Of a DNA stretch of 64,000 nt, positions 36,810 to 45,825 are shown piece by piece. The notes beneath the pieces were generated by a model that saw nothing but the letters and a program-made list of their open reading frames with translations, searched no databases and was not told where the DNA came from. The DNA comes from Actinophytocola algeriensis (lineage in GTDB: Bacteria; Actinomycetota; Actinomycetes; Mycobacteriales; Pseudonocardiaceae): the NCBI RefSeq assembly GCF_014203735.1, contig NZ_JACHJQ010000003.1:1072784-1136783 (forward strand). Direction: 5' to 3'. Every line of letters starts with the position of its first letter. Position 1 is the first letter of the stretch. Made by a program: the position numbers and the translations under genes.

Positions 36810-36844
36810 GACTTCGCGCGACAACTCCGGGGAAAGTCTCAACC
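36804..36844 (+). terminator. hairpin after deoR; GGTTGAGACT repeat family
   Basis: GGTTGAGACTT (36804-36814) and AAGTCTCAACC (36834-36844) form an 11-bp stem with a 19-base loop; the deoR stop codon is in the left arm. A third copy, GGTTGAGACT, lies at 36862-36871, just before the next gene's ATG. The set could be a terminator, operator sites, or both. Confidence 0.6.
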
Positions 36845-36872
36845 GCGTAGTTCAACGATACGGTTGAGACTC

Positions 36873-37397
36873 ATGGATTCGGTGCCGCTGACCGACGACG
36901 ACCGCCGCGCGCTCGTCACCTGGGCGGCCGACTGCGCGCAGCGGGTGCTCCCGCTGTTCGAGCGGCGCGTGCCGGACGACCCGCGCCCACGGGCCGCGCT
37001 CGACGGCACCCGCGCCTTCGCGAACGGCGAGCGGCACCGTGGCCCGCTGCGCCCACTGGCCTGGGCCGCCCTCGCCGCCGCCAAGGAGACCGACGACCCG
37101 GTCGCCTACGCCGTCGCCCGTGCCGCGGCCGCCGCGGTCGCGATCCCGTACATCCACCCGATCGCGACCCCGCACCAGGTCAAGCACATCGTGGGCCCTC
37201 CGCTGTACGCGGCCCGGGCCCGTGCGCTGGCAGGTGAGGACGCCGACGAGGAGGTCCGCTGGGCCCTCGGCCACGCGGACACCACGGTCCGCGAGGTCAC
37301 CCGCAGGTTCCCGAGGGGCCGCCACGGCAGGACGGCACTGGGCTCGCTCTCCGCGAAGATCGAGGACGGGCTCAGGGCACCGGCTCCGGCTCGATAG
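36873..37397 (+). CDS. Imm5-like putative immunity protein
   Basis: This 174-residue all-helical protein begins MDSVPLTDDDRRALVTWAADCAQRVLPLFE (seen in two blocks) and has the Ala-rich helical core (ARAAAAAVAIPYIHPIA) of the Imm5-like family often annotated as immunity protein. No toxin gene is adjacent. ATG 36873 follows a GGTTGAGACT repeat with no clear ribosome site, so leaderless or repeat-controlled expression is possible. A TTG at 36864 is a weaker choice. Its end overlaps the convergent rarD gene by 26 bases. Confidence 0.7.
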   Translation: MDSVPLTDDDRRALVTWAADCAQRVLPLFERRVPDDPRPRAALDGTRAFANGERHRGPLRPLAWAALAAAKETDDPVAYAVARAAAAAVAIPYIHPIATPHQVKHIVGPPLYAARARALAGEDADEEVRWALGHADTTVREVTRRFPRGRHGRTALGSLSAKIEDGLRAPAPAR

Positions 37398-38310
37398 CGC
37401 GCGAGCGGCGGCGCAACCCGTCGAAGGTCAGCACGACCAGCGCCAGCCACACGATCCCGAAGCCGAGCCAGCGCTCCAGCGGCATGTACTCGTGGAACAC
37501 GAGCACGCCGAACGCGAACTGCATGCTCGGCGTCATGTACTGCAGCAGGCCGATCACCGAGAGCGGGATCCGCACGGCCGCCGCGGCGAACGCCAGCAGC
37601 GGCACCATCGTCACGAAGCCGCCGCCGACCAGCAGCAGCGTGTGGCCGACGCCCAGCGACGTGAACGTGCCGCCCCCGGAGTACCCCAGGAACACCACGT
37701 ACGCCAGCGCGGGCAGCAGCGTCACGCTCGTCTCGACGGCCATCGACTCGACCGCGCCAACGTTTGCGAGCTTCTTGACCAGGCCGTACGTGGCGAAGCT
37801 GAACGCGAGCACCAGCGCGATCCACGGCACCTCGCCGTAGCCGATGGCCAGCACGACGACCGCCACCAAGCCGAGCCCGACCGCGGTCCACTGCGCCTTC
37901 CGCAGCTTCTCCTTGAGCAGCACCACGCCGAGCAGCACCGACACGAGCGGGCCGATGAAGTACCCCAGCGCGGTCTCCACGACGTGCCCGTTGGTGACGC
38001 CCCAGATGTAGGCGCCCCAGTTCGCGGAGATCAACACGGCCGCCGCGGCGAGCAGCAGGAACTGTCGCCGGTCGTGCAGCACCGCGCGGAACGACCCGAA
38101 CCGCCGCGTCCACGCCAGCACGCCGACGACGACCACCAGCGACCAGATCATCCGGTGCGCGAGCGTCTCCAGCGCACCCGCCGACGCGAGCAGCGACCAG
38201 TAGAGCGGGAAGAGGCCCCACAGTCCGTACGCGGTGACGCCGAAGGCCACGCCGCGGCGGTGCTCGGCGTCCTGTTCAGTGCGCTGACCAGCGACGGAAG
38301 GGGAGGACAC
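37372..38310 (-). CDS. rarD: EamA family transporter RarD
   Basis: This 312-residue membrane protein has ten predicted helices in two EamA repeats. RarD signatures are visible: GVTAYGLWGLFPLYWSLL at helix 1, HRMIWSL, GALYFIGPL-like GYFIGPLVSVLLG, and QYMTPSMQF in the second half. It probably exports a small metabolite; chloramphenicol sensitivity gave the family its name. The start is GTG 38310; TAGGAT lies 6 bases upstream on this strand, so a leaderless mRNA is likely. It is divergent from coxS. Confidence 0.93.
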   Translation of the reverse strand: MSSPSVAGQRTEQDAEHRRGVAFGVTAYGLWGLFPLYWSLLASAGALETLAHRMIWSLVVVVGVLAWTRRFGSFRAVLHDRRQFLLLAAAAVLISANWGAYIWGVTNGHVVETALGYFIGPLVSVLLGVVLLKEKLRKAQWTAVGLGLVAVVVLAIGYGEVPWIALVLAFSFATYGLVKKLANVGAVESMAVETSVTLLPALAYVVFLGYSGGGTFTSLGVGHTLLLVGGGFVTMVPLLAFAAAAVRIPLSVIGLLQYMTPSMQFAFGVLVFHEYMPLERWLGFGIVWLALVVLTFDGLRRRSRAIEPEPVP

Positions 38311-38434
38311 CGCAAAATCCTAAGCCATGCGAACGATCGTACTCGAACAATTGAACGAGGATCACACCGCGCGTTTTTGCCCCCAGGTCCACTTTGGCGT
38401 CCGTGGACTTGTCCCGGCGCCCTCACGGGGGCAG

Positions 38435-38451
38435 GCTCACATGCTGTGAGC
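38435..38451. promoter_or_regulatory. palindrome upstream of coxS
   Basis: GCTCAC-ATGCT-GTGAGC is a perfect 6-bp dyad, followed 2 bases later by another GCTCACGTGA half. It lies 46 bases before the coxS start in the 186-bp rarD-coxS gap and is a candidate operator for the coxSLM operon. The regulator is unknown. Confidence 0.45.
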
Positions 38452-38496
38452 CCGCTCACGTGACCCGAGCTGAGCACCACCCGGCAGGGAGGCCGT

Positions 38497-39021
38497 ATGC
38501 GCATCACCGTGACCGTTGACGGAACGAAGTTCACCGACGATGTTGAACCTCGCCAGTTGCTCGTGCACTACCTCCGAGAGCGGCTAGGCAAGGTCGGCAC
38601 GGTGGTCGGGTGCGACACGAGCAACTGCGGCGCGTGCACTGTGCACCTCGACGGGCACAGCGTGAAGTCCTGTTCCGTGCTCGCGGTACAGGCCGACGGC
38701 TGCGAAGTCACGACCATCGAGGGCCTCGCGCGGGACGGCAACCTCCACCCGGTGCAGCGGGCGTTCCACGACAACCACGCCCTCCAGTGCGGTTTCTGCA
38801 CCCCCGGCATGATCATGCAGTCGATCGACCTCCTCGCCGACAACCCCGACCCGGACGAGAAGGCCGTGCGGGAAGGCCTCGAGGGCAACCTGTGCCGGTG
38901 CACGGGCTACCAGAACATCGTCCGCGCCGTGCGGGACGCTGCCGCCCAGATGCAGGGCGGCGCCGGTCCCGAGGCTGAGCAGGTGGCGGGCGCTCCCGCC
39001 ACCGCGGGAGGCACGCAGTGA
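38497..39021 (+). CDS. coxS: Mo-hydroxylase iron-sulfur subunit (CoxS-like)
   Basis: This 174-residue subunit carries two [2Fe-2S] clusters. The plant-type cluster uses Cys39, Cys44, Cys47 and Cys59 ([16 protein letters not shown]). The second uses Cys98, Cys101, Cys133 and Cys135 (QCGFCTPGM, then NLCRCTGYQ). It passes electrons from the Mo centre in CoxL to FAD in CoxM. ATG 38497 has AGGGAGG 6 bases upstream. Its stop overlaps the coxL start (GTGA, 39018-39021). Confidence 0.95.
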   Translation: MRITVTVDGTKFTDDVEPRQLLVHYLRERLGKVGTVVGCDTSNCGACTVHLDGHSVKSCSVLAVQADGCEVTTIEGLARDGNLHPVQRAFHDNHALQCGFCTPGMIMQSIDLLADNPDPDEKAVREGLEGNLCRCTGYQNIVRAVRDAAAQMQGGAGPEAEQVAGAPATAGGTQ

Positions 39022-41471
39022 CCGCCACGATGGAGCCGGAGGTCGGCAAGTCCCGCCGCCGGAAGGAAGACGCGCGGCTGATCACCGGGCGCACCCGCTG
39101 GACCGACAACCTGACGCTGCCCGGCCTGCTGCACATGGCGGTGCTGCGCAGTCCCATGGCGCACGCACGGATCACGAACATCGACGCGTCCGCCGCGAAG
39201 GACATGCCTGGCGTGCACGCCGTGTTCACCGGCGCCGACCTCGCGGGCGAGCAGGGGAGCCTGCCGTGCGCGTGGCCGATCACCGAGGACATGAAGTCGC
39301 CGGACGCGCCGTCGATCGCGGTCGACAAGGTCAACTTCGCGGGTGAGATCGTGGCCATCGTGGTCGCGCGCAGTGCCTACGAGGCCGCCGACGCGCTCGA
39401 GGCCATCGACGTCGACTACGACGACCTGCCGGTCGTGCTCGACATGGCCGCGGCCGTCGAGGACGGTGCCGACCTGGTGCACGAGGAGCTCGGCACCAAC
39501 AAGAGCGCCACGTGGATCTTCGACTCCGGTGCGGCGGGCACCGGCGGCGACGTCGACGCCGCCATCGCCGGCAGCGAGGTCGTCATCGAGCGCACCTACC
39601 GGCAACAGCGCCTGATCCCGGCGTTCATGGAGCCGCGGTCGTTCATGTGCGATCCGACGGGCGACCAGATCACCCTGTGGTCCAGCACCCAGATCCCGCA
39701 CATCCTGCGGTTCCTGCTGGCCGCGCAGCTCGGCGTGCCGGAACACAAGATCCGCGTGATCGCGCCGGACGTCGGCGGCGGGTTCGGCGGCAAGCTGCAG
39801 GTCACGCCGGAGGACTTCCTGACCTTCCTGGTGGCGCGGCGGCTCGGCAAGCCGGTCAAGTACACCGAGTCCCGCAGCGAGAGCCTGTTGTCCGGGCACC
39901 ACGGCCGCGACCAGATCCAGAAGCTGACGCTGTCGGCGAAGCGCGACGGCACGGTCACCGGCCTCAAGGTCGAGCTGCTCGCCGACATGGGCGCCTACCT
40001 GCGGCTGGTCTCGCCGGGCGTGCCGATCCTCGGCGCGTTCATGTTCAACGCGATCTACAAGTTCCCGGCCTACAAGTTCGTGTGCACCAACGTGTTCACG
40101 AACAAGGTGCCCACCGACGCCTACCGCGGCGCCGGGCGGCCGGAGGCGACGTACGCGATCGAACGGCTCATGGACGAGCTGGCCGCCGAGCTGGACATGG
40201 ACCCGATGGCGGTGCGGGAGAAGAACTGGATCGCCCACGAGGAGTTCCCGTTCACGACGGTGTGCGGGCTGACCTACGACTCCGGCAACTACGAGGCCGC
40301 GACCGCCAAGGCCATGGAGCTGTTCGGCTACGACGCCCTGCGCGCCGAGCAGAAGGAGCGCCGCGACCGCGGTGACTCCGTCCAGCTCGGCATCGGCATC
40401 TCCACGTTCACCGAGATGTGCGGGCTCGCGCCGTCCCGCGTGCTCGGCTCGCTGGCCTACGGCGCGGGCGGCTGGGAGCACGCGGCGATCCGCATGCTGC
40501 CGACCGGCAAGGTCGAGGTCGTCACCGGCTCGTCGCCGCACGGCCAGGGCCACGAGACGGCGTGGAGCCAGATCGTCGCCGACCAGCTCGGCGTGCCGTT
40601 CGAGGACGTCGAGGTGCTGCACGGCGACACGCAGTCCTCGCACAAGGGCATGGACACCTACGGTTCGCGGTCGCTGACCGTCGGCGCCATGGCCGTCGTC
40701 GCCGCGACCGACAAGGTGAAGGCCAAGGCCGCGAAGATCGCCGCGCACATGCTGGAGGCGGGCGAGGACGACGTCGAGTTCCAGGCCGGTTCGTTCCGCG
40801 TCCGCGGCACCGGAGCCGAGGCGAAGGGCGTCTCCATCCAGGACGTCGCGCTCGCCGTGTTCGCCGCGCACGACCTGCCCGACGGCGTGGAGCCGAACCT
40901 GGACTCGGAGGCAACGTTCGATCCGGAGAACTTCTCGTTCCCGCACGGCACGCACCTGTGCGCGGTCGAGGTGGACACCGAGACCGGGCGGACGACCATC
41001 CGGAAGTACGTGTGCGTCGACGACATCGGCAAGGTGGTGAACCCGCTGATCGTCGAGGGCCAGGTGCACGGCGGGCTCGCGCAGGGCATCGCGCAGGCGC
41101 TGTTCGAGGAGGCCGTGCACGACGAGTCGGGCACGCTCACCACGGGCACGCTCGCCGACTACCTCGTGCCGTCGGCTGCGGACCTGCCGACGTTCACGAC
41201 CGACCGCACCGAGACCCCGGCGACGTCGAACGTCCTGGGCGTCAAGGGTGTCGGCGAGGCGGGCACGATCGCCTCGACGCCCGCCGTGGTGAACGCGGTG
41301 GTCGACGCGATCCGGCACTTCGGCGTCAACGACGTGCAGATGCCGTGCACCCCGATGCGGGTCTGGCAGGCGATCAACACCGGGCAGACCGACGCGGGCG
41401 GGCTCGGGGATGAGGCCGGCGGCGGCCTCGGTTCGATGAACGTCACAGACACCTCAGGAGGCCAGCAGTGA
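39018..41471 (+). CDS. coxL: Mo-hydroxylase large subunit, form II CODH type
   Basis: This 817-residue subunit binds molybdopterin cytosine dinucleotide. The active-site loop reads AYRGAGR (368-374), the form II signature; form I CO dehydrogenases have AYxCSFR with a Cu-binding Cys, which is absent. Glu747 in GVGEAG is the expected base of xanthine-oxidase-family enzymes, and GGGFGGK lies at 253-259. The substrate is therefore more likely a purine, aldehyde or aromatic heterocycle than CO. GTG 39018 overlaps the coxS stop; coxM overlaps its stop (GTGA). Confidence 0.93.
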   Translation: MTATMEPEVGKSRRRKEDARLITGRTRWTDNLTLPGLLHMAVLRSPMAHARITNIDASAAKDMPGVHAVFTGADLAGEQGSLPCAWPITEDMKSPDAPSIAVDKVNFAGEIVAIVVARSAYEAADALEAIDVDYDDLPVVLDMAAAVEDGADLVHEELGTNKSATWIFDSGAAGTGGDVDAAIAGSEVVIERTYRQQRLIPAFMEPRSFMCDPTGDQITLWSSTQIPHILRFLLAAQLGVPEHKIRVIAPDVGGGFGGKLQVTPEDFLTFLVARRLGKPVKYTESRSESLLSGHHGRDQIQKLTLSAKRDGTVTGLKVELLADMGAYLRLVSPGVPILGAFMFNAIYKFPAYKFVCTNVFTNKVPTDAYRGAGRPEATYAIERLMDELAAELDMDPMAVREKNWIAHEEFPFTTVCGLTYDSGNYEAATAKAMELFGYDALRAEQKERRDRGDSVQLGIGISTFTEMCGLAPSRVLGSLAYGAGGWEHAAIRMLPTGKVEVVTGSSPHGQGHETAWSQIVADQLGVPFEDVEVLHGDTQSSHKGMDTYGSRSLTVGAMAVVAATDKVKAKAAKIAAHMLEAGEDDVEFQAGSFRVRGTGAEAKGVSIQDVALAVFAAHDLPDGVEPNLDSEATFDPENFSFPHGTHLCAVEVDTETGRTTIRKYVCVDDIGKVVNPLIVEGQVHGGLAQGIAQALFEEAVHDESGTLTTGTLADYLVPSAADLPTFTTDRTETPATSNVLGVKGVGEAGTIASTPAVVNAVVDAIRHFGVNDVQMPCTPMRVWQAINTGQTDAGGLGDEAGGGLGSMNVTDTSGGQQ

Positions 41472-42322
41472 TCCCGGCCGCGTTCGACTACGTCGCACCG
41501 ACCACAGTGGACGACGCGGTGCGCGCGCTGTCCGAGGCAGGCGAGGACGCGAAGATCATCGCGGGCGGGCAGAGCCTGCTGCCCGTGCTGCGGATGCGTC
41601 TCGCGGCGCCGTCGAAGCTGATCGACCTCGGCAAGGTGCCCGAGCTCCGCGGCATCCGCGAGGACGGCGACGCCCTGGTGATCGGCGCGATGACCACGCA
41701 CTACGAGATGCAGCACGACCCGCTCATCGCGGAACACGCCTCACTGCTCGCGCTCACCGCGAACGCGGTCGCGGACCCGCAGGTGCGGCATCGCGGCACG
41801 TTCGGCGGATCGTTGGCGCACGCGGACCCGGCGGGCGACCTGCCCGCACCCGCGCTGGCACTGGACGCCGAGATGGTGGTGCGCGGCATGGACGGCACGA
41901 GGACCGTGCCCGCCGCGGAGTTCTTCACCGACTTCTTCACCACCGCGCTGCGGCCGGGCGAGATCCTGGTCGAGGTGCGGGTGCCGAAGACGACGGGGTG
42001 GAGCGCGCACTACGAGAAGTTCAACCGCGTCGCCCAGGCGTGGTCGATCGTCGCGGTGGCGGCGGCCGTGCGGGTCGAGGGTGGCGCGATCGCCGAGGCC
42101 CGCGTGGCACTGACGAACATGGGCTCGACCCCGGTGCGGGCCACGTCGGTGGAGCAGGCGCTGGTGGGCCGGGAGGCCACGCCGTCCGCGATCCGCGACG
42201 CGGCCGCGCACGCCGCCGAGGGGACCAGCCCACCGTCGAACGCCGATGCCGACGCCGAGTACCGCAAGCACCTCGCCCGGGTGCTGACTTCTCGTGCGGT
42301 GAGCGCGGCGGTCGGCGCATAG
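41468..42322 (+). CDS. coxM: Mo-hydroxylase FAD subunit (CoxM-like)
   Basis: This 284-residue FAD-binding subunit has the motifs IIAGGQSLLPVLRMR (FAD loop 1, about 29-43) and RHRGTFGGSLAHADPAGD (loop 2, near 110), then a C-terminal CO-dehydrogenase flavoprotein domain. GTG 41468 overlaps the coxL stop. The three subunits are thus co-translated in the order S-L-M. It passes electrons to an external acceptor. Confidence 0.95.
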   Translation: MIPAAFDYVAPTTVDDAVRALSEAGEDAKIIAGGQSLLPVLRMRLAAPSKLIDLGKVPELRGIREDGDALVIGAMTTHYEMQHDPLIAEHASLLALTANAVADPQVRHRGTFGGSLAHADPAGDLPAPALALDAEMVVRGMDGTRTVPAAEFFTDFFTTALRPGEILVEVRVPKTTGWSAHYEKFNRVAQAWSIVAVAAAVRVEGGAIAEARVALTNMGSTPVRATSVEQALVGREATPSAIRDAAAHAAEGTSPPSNADADAEYRKHLARVLTSRAVSAAVGA

Positions 42323-42334
42323 GGTGGTCACACA

Positions 42335-42365
42335 GGGCGGCGCCTCCGTCGCGGAGGTGCCGCCC
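42335..42365 (+). terminator. hairpin between coxM and coxG
   Basis: A 14-bp stem (GGGCGGCGCCTCCG with its partner, one G-T pair) has a TCG loop and is followed by TTCTACG. It begins 13 bases after the coxM stop and ends 24 bases before coxG, so it may attenuate transcription into coxG. Confidence 0.7.
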
Positions 42366-42389
42366 TTCTACGTCGCCTGAGGAGTAGCC

Positions 42390-43226
42390 GTGAAGCTGGA
42401 GCACTCGTTCACCGTTCCCGCCGACCTCGACACCGTCTGGCAGGCGCTGCTCGACCCGGAACGGGTGGCACCGTGCATGCCGGGCGCCACGCTCACCGAG
42501 GTCGACGGCGACACGTTCAAGGGCTCGGTGAAGGTCAAGATGGGCCCCATTTCCCTGCTGTACAAGGGAAGCGGCGAGTTCCTGTCGAAGGACGAGCCGG
42601 CGCGGACGGTCGTGATCAAGGCGGCGGGCAAGGACGCCAGGGGCAACGGCACCGCCTCCGCGACGGTGACCGTGTCCCTGGAAGCGGACGGCGCCGCGAC
42701 GATCGGCAAGGTCGTCACGGACCTGTCGATCACGGGCAAGCCCGCCCAGTTCGGCCGCGGGCTGATCTCCGAGGTGGGCGGCAAGATCCTGGACTCGTTC
42801 GCGACCTGCCTGGCCTCGAAACTCGCCCCGTCGACGACCCCCGCGGAGGCCGAGGAGACCCCGAAGCTGTCGGTGGTGGAGAAGGAACGCCCGCAGGCCC
42901 CGGCAGCGGCGGAGTCCGCCCCGACCGCCCAACTCCCGGAAGCCGAAGGCGGCAATCCCGCGGCGGCTCCGGCTCCGTCCCCGGCGTCGGTGGCTCAAGC
43001 CCAGGCCGAGGCCGAGGCGGTGGCCACGGGCCGGGAAGCCGGTGAGACGGCGTCCGAGCACGCCCCGCGTGCCGCGCGCCCCCGCCTGTCCGCGGTCCCG
43101 GAACCTGAGAACGAGCCGATCGACCTGCTCGCGTTCGCCGGTCCGTCGGTGCTCAAGCGCGTGGCGCCACTGGTGGCGGTGGTCGTGGCGGTGCTGATCG
43201 TGCTCGGCCTACGCCGCCGCCGCTGA
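42390..43226 (+). CDS. coxG: CoxG-like SRPBCC protein with C-terminal membrane anchor
   Basis: This 278-residue protein has an N-terminal SRPBCC/CoxG domain (1-145; starts LEHSFTVPADLDTVWQALLDP). An Ala/Pro/Glu-rich linker follows, and the protein ends in a transmembrane helix (VAPLVAVVVAVLIVLGL) closed by an Arg cluster. CoxG is thought to anchor CODH-type enzymes at the membrane and connect them to the respiratory chain. GTG 42390 has GAGGAG 6 bases upstream. It is separated from coxM by a hairpin. Confidence 0.9.
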   Translation: MKLEHSFTVPADLDTVWQALLDPERVAPCMPGATLTEVDGDTFKGSVKVKMGPISLLYKGSGEFLSKDEPARTVVIKAAGKDARGNGTASATVTVSLEADGAATIGKVVTDLSITGKPAQFGRGLISEVGGKILDSFATCLASKLAPSTTPAEAEETPKLSVVEKERPQAPAAAESAPTAQLPEAEGGNPAAAPAPSPASVAQAQAEAEAVATGREAGETASEHAPRAARPRLSAVPEPENEPIDLLAFAGPSVLKRVAPLVAVVVAVLIVLGLRRRR

Positions 43227-43356
43227 CAGTCTTCCGGAACTCAAACGTCCTGTTTTGTATATCTGCGTGTGTAATCAGCGGCTGGTTCACCGTCTCGGTG
43301 CTACGCGGTTACACTCCGCTGTGAATTCACGGGTTCGCGGCGGTGGGATTGGTCAA

Positions 43357-44393
43357 ATGGATGCGGACTGGAGTAAATCGCGGATCTCCAGGCTGGGCAA
43401 AGCACTGATTTCGACGAACCCGCCTCCGGTGGACCGGCTGCATGAGCTGCACGAGCTGCTCATCGTCTACGACGAAGCACTCGACGCCGCTGTCGCGCGG
43501 ATTCGCGAAGACATGAACGTCCAGTTGACCTCTCGTCTCAAGAACACGGGAACGATCCTCGAGAAGCTGAGGCGCACGGGTGGTGGATCCCTGCCCAACG
43601 TGCAGGACCTGGCCGGGATCCGGATGGTGTTGGACTGCGACCTCACGGAACAGATGCGCTTCGCGCGGAGGGTCGAATCACTCTTCGCGGCCGAGAGCCG
43701 ACCGCCGAAGATCGTGGACCGGCGCGTTGAGGGACTGCGTGGATACCGGGCCGTTCACGTCATCGTGACGGTGGCCGGCCGCCCGGTCGAAGTGCAGATC
43801 AGGACGAGGCTGCAGCATCAGTGGGCGAATCTTTCGAGAAATTCGCGGACATCGCGGGTCGTGGAATCCGCTACGGCGAGCCGCCAGACGAATGGACCGT
43901 GTTCTTCGACGTCAGCTTTGAGCGACTCGTCCGTGATGACGCGAGCACCTCGAGAATCCTTGCTGACGAGGTTGGCGGTGGCCGGGGTTTCGTGAGTTTG
44001 ATTATCGAGTACTTCGGAGTCTTGTCCAGTGAGATCCATGCTTGTGAGGTGGCTGCGACGTTTCACGGCTACCCGGAGTTCCTGGAGCAAAGGATCCCTC
44101 CTGACGTGCTTCCGAGCTTGGATGAGCTGGAGCAAAGGAAGGAAGTCGTACTCGAGACGGCTCGTGCGATGGAGAAAAGCGTCGACGGGCTTCTGGGCAC
44201 GAAGGCGACGTTCGAGACCGAAATAGCAGCCATCAAGGGCGAGCTGTCCGCCTCCGGCGGTGTTCCTGAGACGTCCGTTCTCGACCGCGAAGTTCTGCGG
44301 ACGGAGCTCCGGAAGCGGTTGGGCCTGGTCAACGAGTCGACTCCGCCTGGAGATGATCCCGTTCCTGCTGACGGCGATGACAGTGAAGGGTAG
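43357..44393 (+). pseudogene. RelA/SpoT-domain synthetase gene with a frameshift
   Basis: The first part (from ATG 43357) encodes a (p)ppGpp-synthetase-type domain: RLKNTGTILEKLRR, DLAGIRMVLD, GYRAVHVIVT, VEVQIRTRLQHQWA. At 43831-43834 (CTTT) the frame is lost. The other frame continues directly with FEKFADIAGRGIRYGEPPD and a coiled-coil-like tail to 44393. One extra base there would restore QHQWANLFEKFAD, the expected family sequence. It is therefore either a recent inactivating deletion or a sequencing indel. A GTG at 43821 could start the tail alone. Codons have more A/T endings than in neighbours, which suggests acquired DNA. Confidence 0.75.
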
Positions 44394-44397
44394 GCTT

Positions 44398-44637
44398 ATG
44401 GCTGTGTACTACACCTTGCTCGTCTACGACCGCGCCCAGGCGGAGCTGCTGGAAGAGCGCGCGTTCGACAGCAAGGCAGAGGCTCTCGCCGCCCGGTTCG
44501 ATGCCGAGGCTGTACACCGTACGAGTGGCGAGAACATCGAGGTCGTCGTGCTTGCGGCAGAGTCACGGGCCGACCTGATGCGGACCCACTCCAGGTACTT
44601 CTACAGCCTTCGTGAGCTGGCCAGTCAGGTCGGCTGA
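44398..44637 (+). CDS. 79-residue partner of the RelA/SpoT gene, unknown
   Basis: ATG 44398 starts 4 bases after the stop of the RelA/SpoT frame, with AGGG 7 bases upstream. The protein is mixed alpha/beta (VYYTLLVYDRAQAELLEERAF, seen in part, then ENIEVVVLAAES) and has no membrane segment. Toxic small alarmone synthetases (toxSAS) are paired with small antitoxins, so an antitoxin role is possible. I cannot match it to a known antitoxin family. Confidence 0.7.
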   Translation: MAVYYTLLVYDRAQAELLEERAFDSKAEALAARFDAEAVHRTSGENIEVVVLAAESRADLMRTHSRYFYSLRELASQVG

Positions 44638-44676
44638 CCGATCTGAGGGTTGAGCGCCGTCCTGCGGCCCGGCACT

Positions 44677-45807
44677 ATGGCCCGGGTGCGGCGGATGCTG
44701 GGGCTCTGCGGAGTGGCTCTCCTCGTTTCCGGCTGTGCGGGCGGGCCCGTCCAGGCAGGCGAACCGGTGCCGCCCTTCCACCCCGCCACCGTCACCCCGC
44801 GCGAGAACCCCGCCGCCAAGCCGCCCGGCTCGTTCACCGTCGTCGCGACCGGTGACGTGCTGATTCACCCCGCGCTCACCGAGCAGGCCGAGGAGGACGG
44901 CGGCGGCGACCGCGACTTCACGCCGCTCTTCGAAGGCATCAAGCCCGTCATCGAAGGCGCCGACCTCGCGATCTGCCACATGGAGGTCCCGCTCGCCCCC
45001 GAGGACGGGACGTTCGAGGGCTACCCCCTGTTCTACGCGCCGCCCGAGGTCGCCGAGGCCGTGGCCGCCACCGGGTACGACACCTGCTCCACCGCCTCCA
45101 ACCACACCTTCGACCACGGCGCCGAGGGTGCGGCGACCACGCTCGACGCGCTCGACTCCGTCGACATCGGGCACACCGGGTCCGCGCGCACCGAGGCCGA
45201 GGCGGACACGCCGCTGGTGACCGAGGTCAACGGTGTCAAGGTCGGCCAGGTGTCGTTCACGTTCGACTACAACCAGGGCACCGAGGAGCCGGAGCCGTGG
45301 ATGGGCAACGAGATCACCGTCGACGGGGTGGTCGAGGCCGCGCGGAAAGCTCGCTCCGCCGGGGCCGAGGTGGTGATCGCGAGCCTGCACTGGGGCATCG
45401 AGGACCAGCACGAACCGACCGAGGACCAAAGGGACACCGCGGAGGCGATCCTCGCCGACCCGGCCGTCGACCTGATCATCGGCCACCACGCGCACGTGGT
45501 GCAGCCGTTCGAGAAGTTCGGGGAGAAGTGGGTCGCCTACGGCCTCGGCAACTCCGTCGCCAAGCACGAGGAGCCGCGCGGCACCACCGAGGAAGGCCTG
45601 ATCGCGCGCTTCCGGTTCACGAAGTCGGAGGTCGGGTGGCGGGTCGACAAGGCCGAGTACATCCCGACGCTCGTCGACCTCGGCCCGCCGATCCGCCTGA
45701 AGGACCTGACCACCGGCGACGTCGACCCCGCCCGCAAGCAGGAGGCGCTCGACCGCACCGACGGTGTTGTGCTGTCCCTCGACCCGCCGGGACTCACGCG
45801 GCCATGA
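44677..45807 (+). CDS. CapA-family lipoprotein (metallophosphoesterase-like)
   Basis: This protein of 376 residues has a lipoprotein signal with lipobox LVSGC (Cys20 from ATG 44677), a Pro-rich linker, and a CapA/PgsA domain. Metal and phosphoesterase-like motifs are visible: ATGDVLIHP, NHTFDHG, SLHWGIE and GHHAHVVQP. CapA proteins take part in poly-gamma-glutamate or related surface polymer metabolism; here no other cap genes are nearby. ATG 44677 gives a normal signal peptide; an in-frame TTG at 44650 is less likely. Confidence 0.9.
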   Translation: MARVRRMLGLCGVALLVSGCAGGPVQAGEPVPPFHPATVTPRENPAAKPPGSFTVVATGDVLIHPALTEQAEEDGGGDRDFTPLFEGIKPVIEGADLAICHMEVPLAPEDGTFEGYPLFYAPPEVAEAVAATGYDTCSTASNHTFDHGAEGAATTLDALDSVDIGHTGSARTEAEADTPLVTEVNGVKVGQVSFTFDYNQGTEEPEPWMGNEITVDGVVEAARKARSAGAEVVIASLHWGIEDQHEPTEDQRDTAEAILADPAVDLIIGHHAHVVQPFEKFGEKWVAYGLGNSVAKHEEPRGTTEEGLIARFRFTKSEVGWRVDKAEYIPTLVDLGPPIRLKDLTTGDVDPARKQEALDRTDGVVLSLDPPGLTRP

Positions 45808-45825
45808 GGTCGTAACGTCGATCCC

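Noticed and set aside
38907..41318. 803-residue open frame antisense to coxL
   Set aside because: Shadow frame; coxL is complete with active-site motifs and coupled neighbours.
39018..41471. Aerobic CO dehydrogenase (form I)
   Set aside because: The active-site motif is AYRGAGR; the Cu-binding Cys of AYxCSFR is missing.
43821..43840. Programmed ribosomal frameshift in the RelA/SpoT gene
   Set aside because: A -1 shift would give the right protein, but CTT-TCG is not a slippery heptamer and no stimulatory structure is evident; a one-base deletion or read error is simpler.
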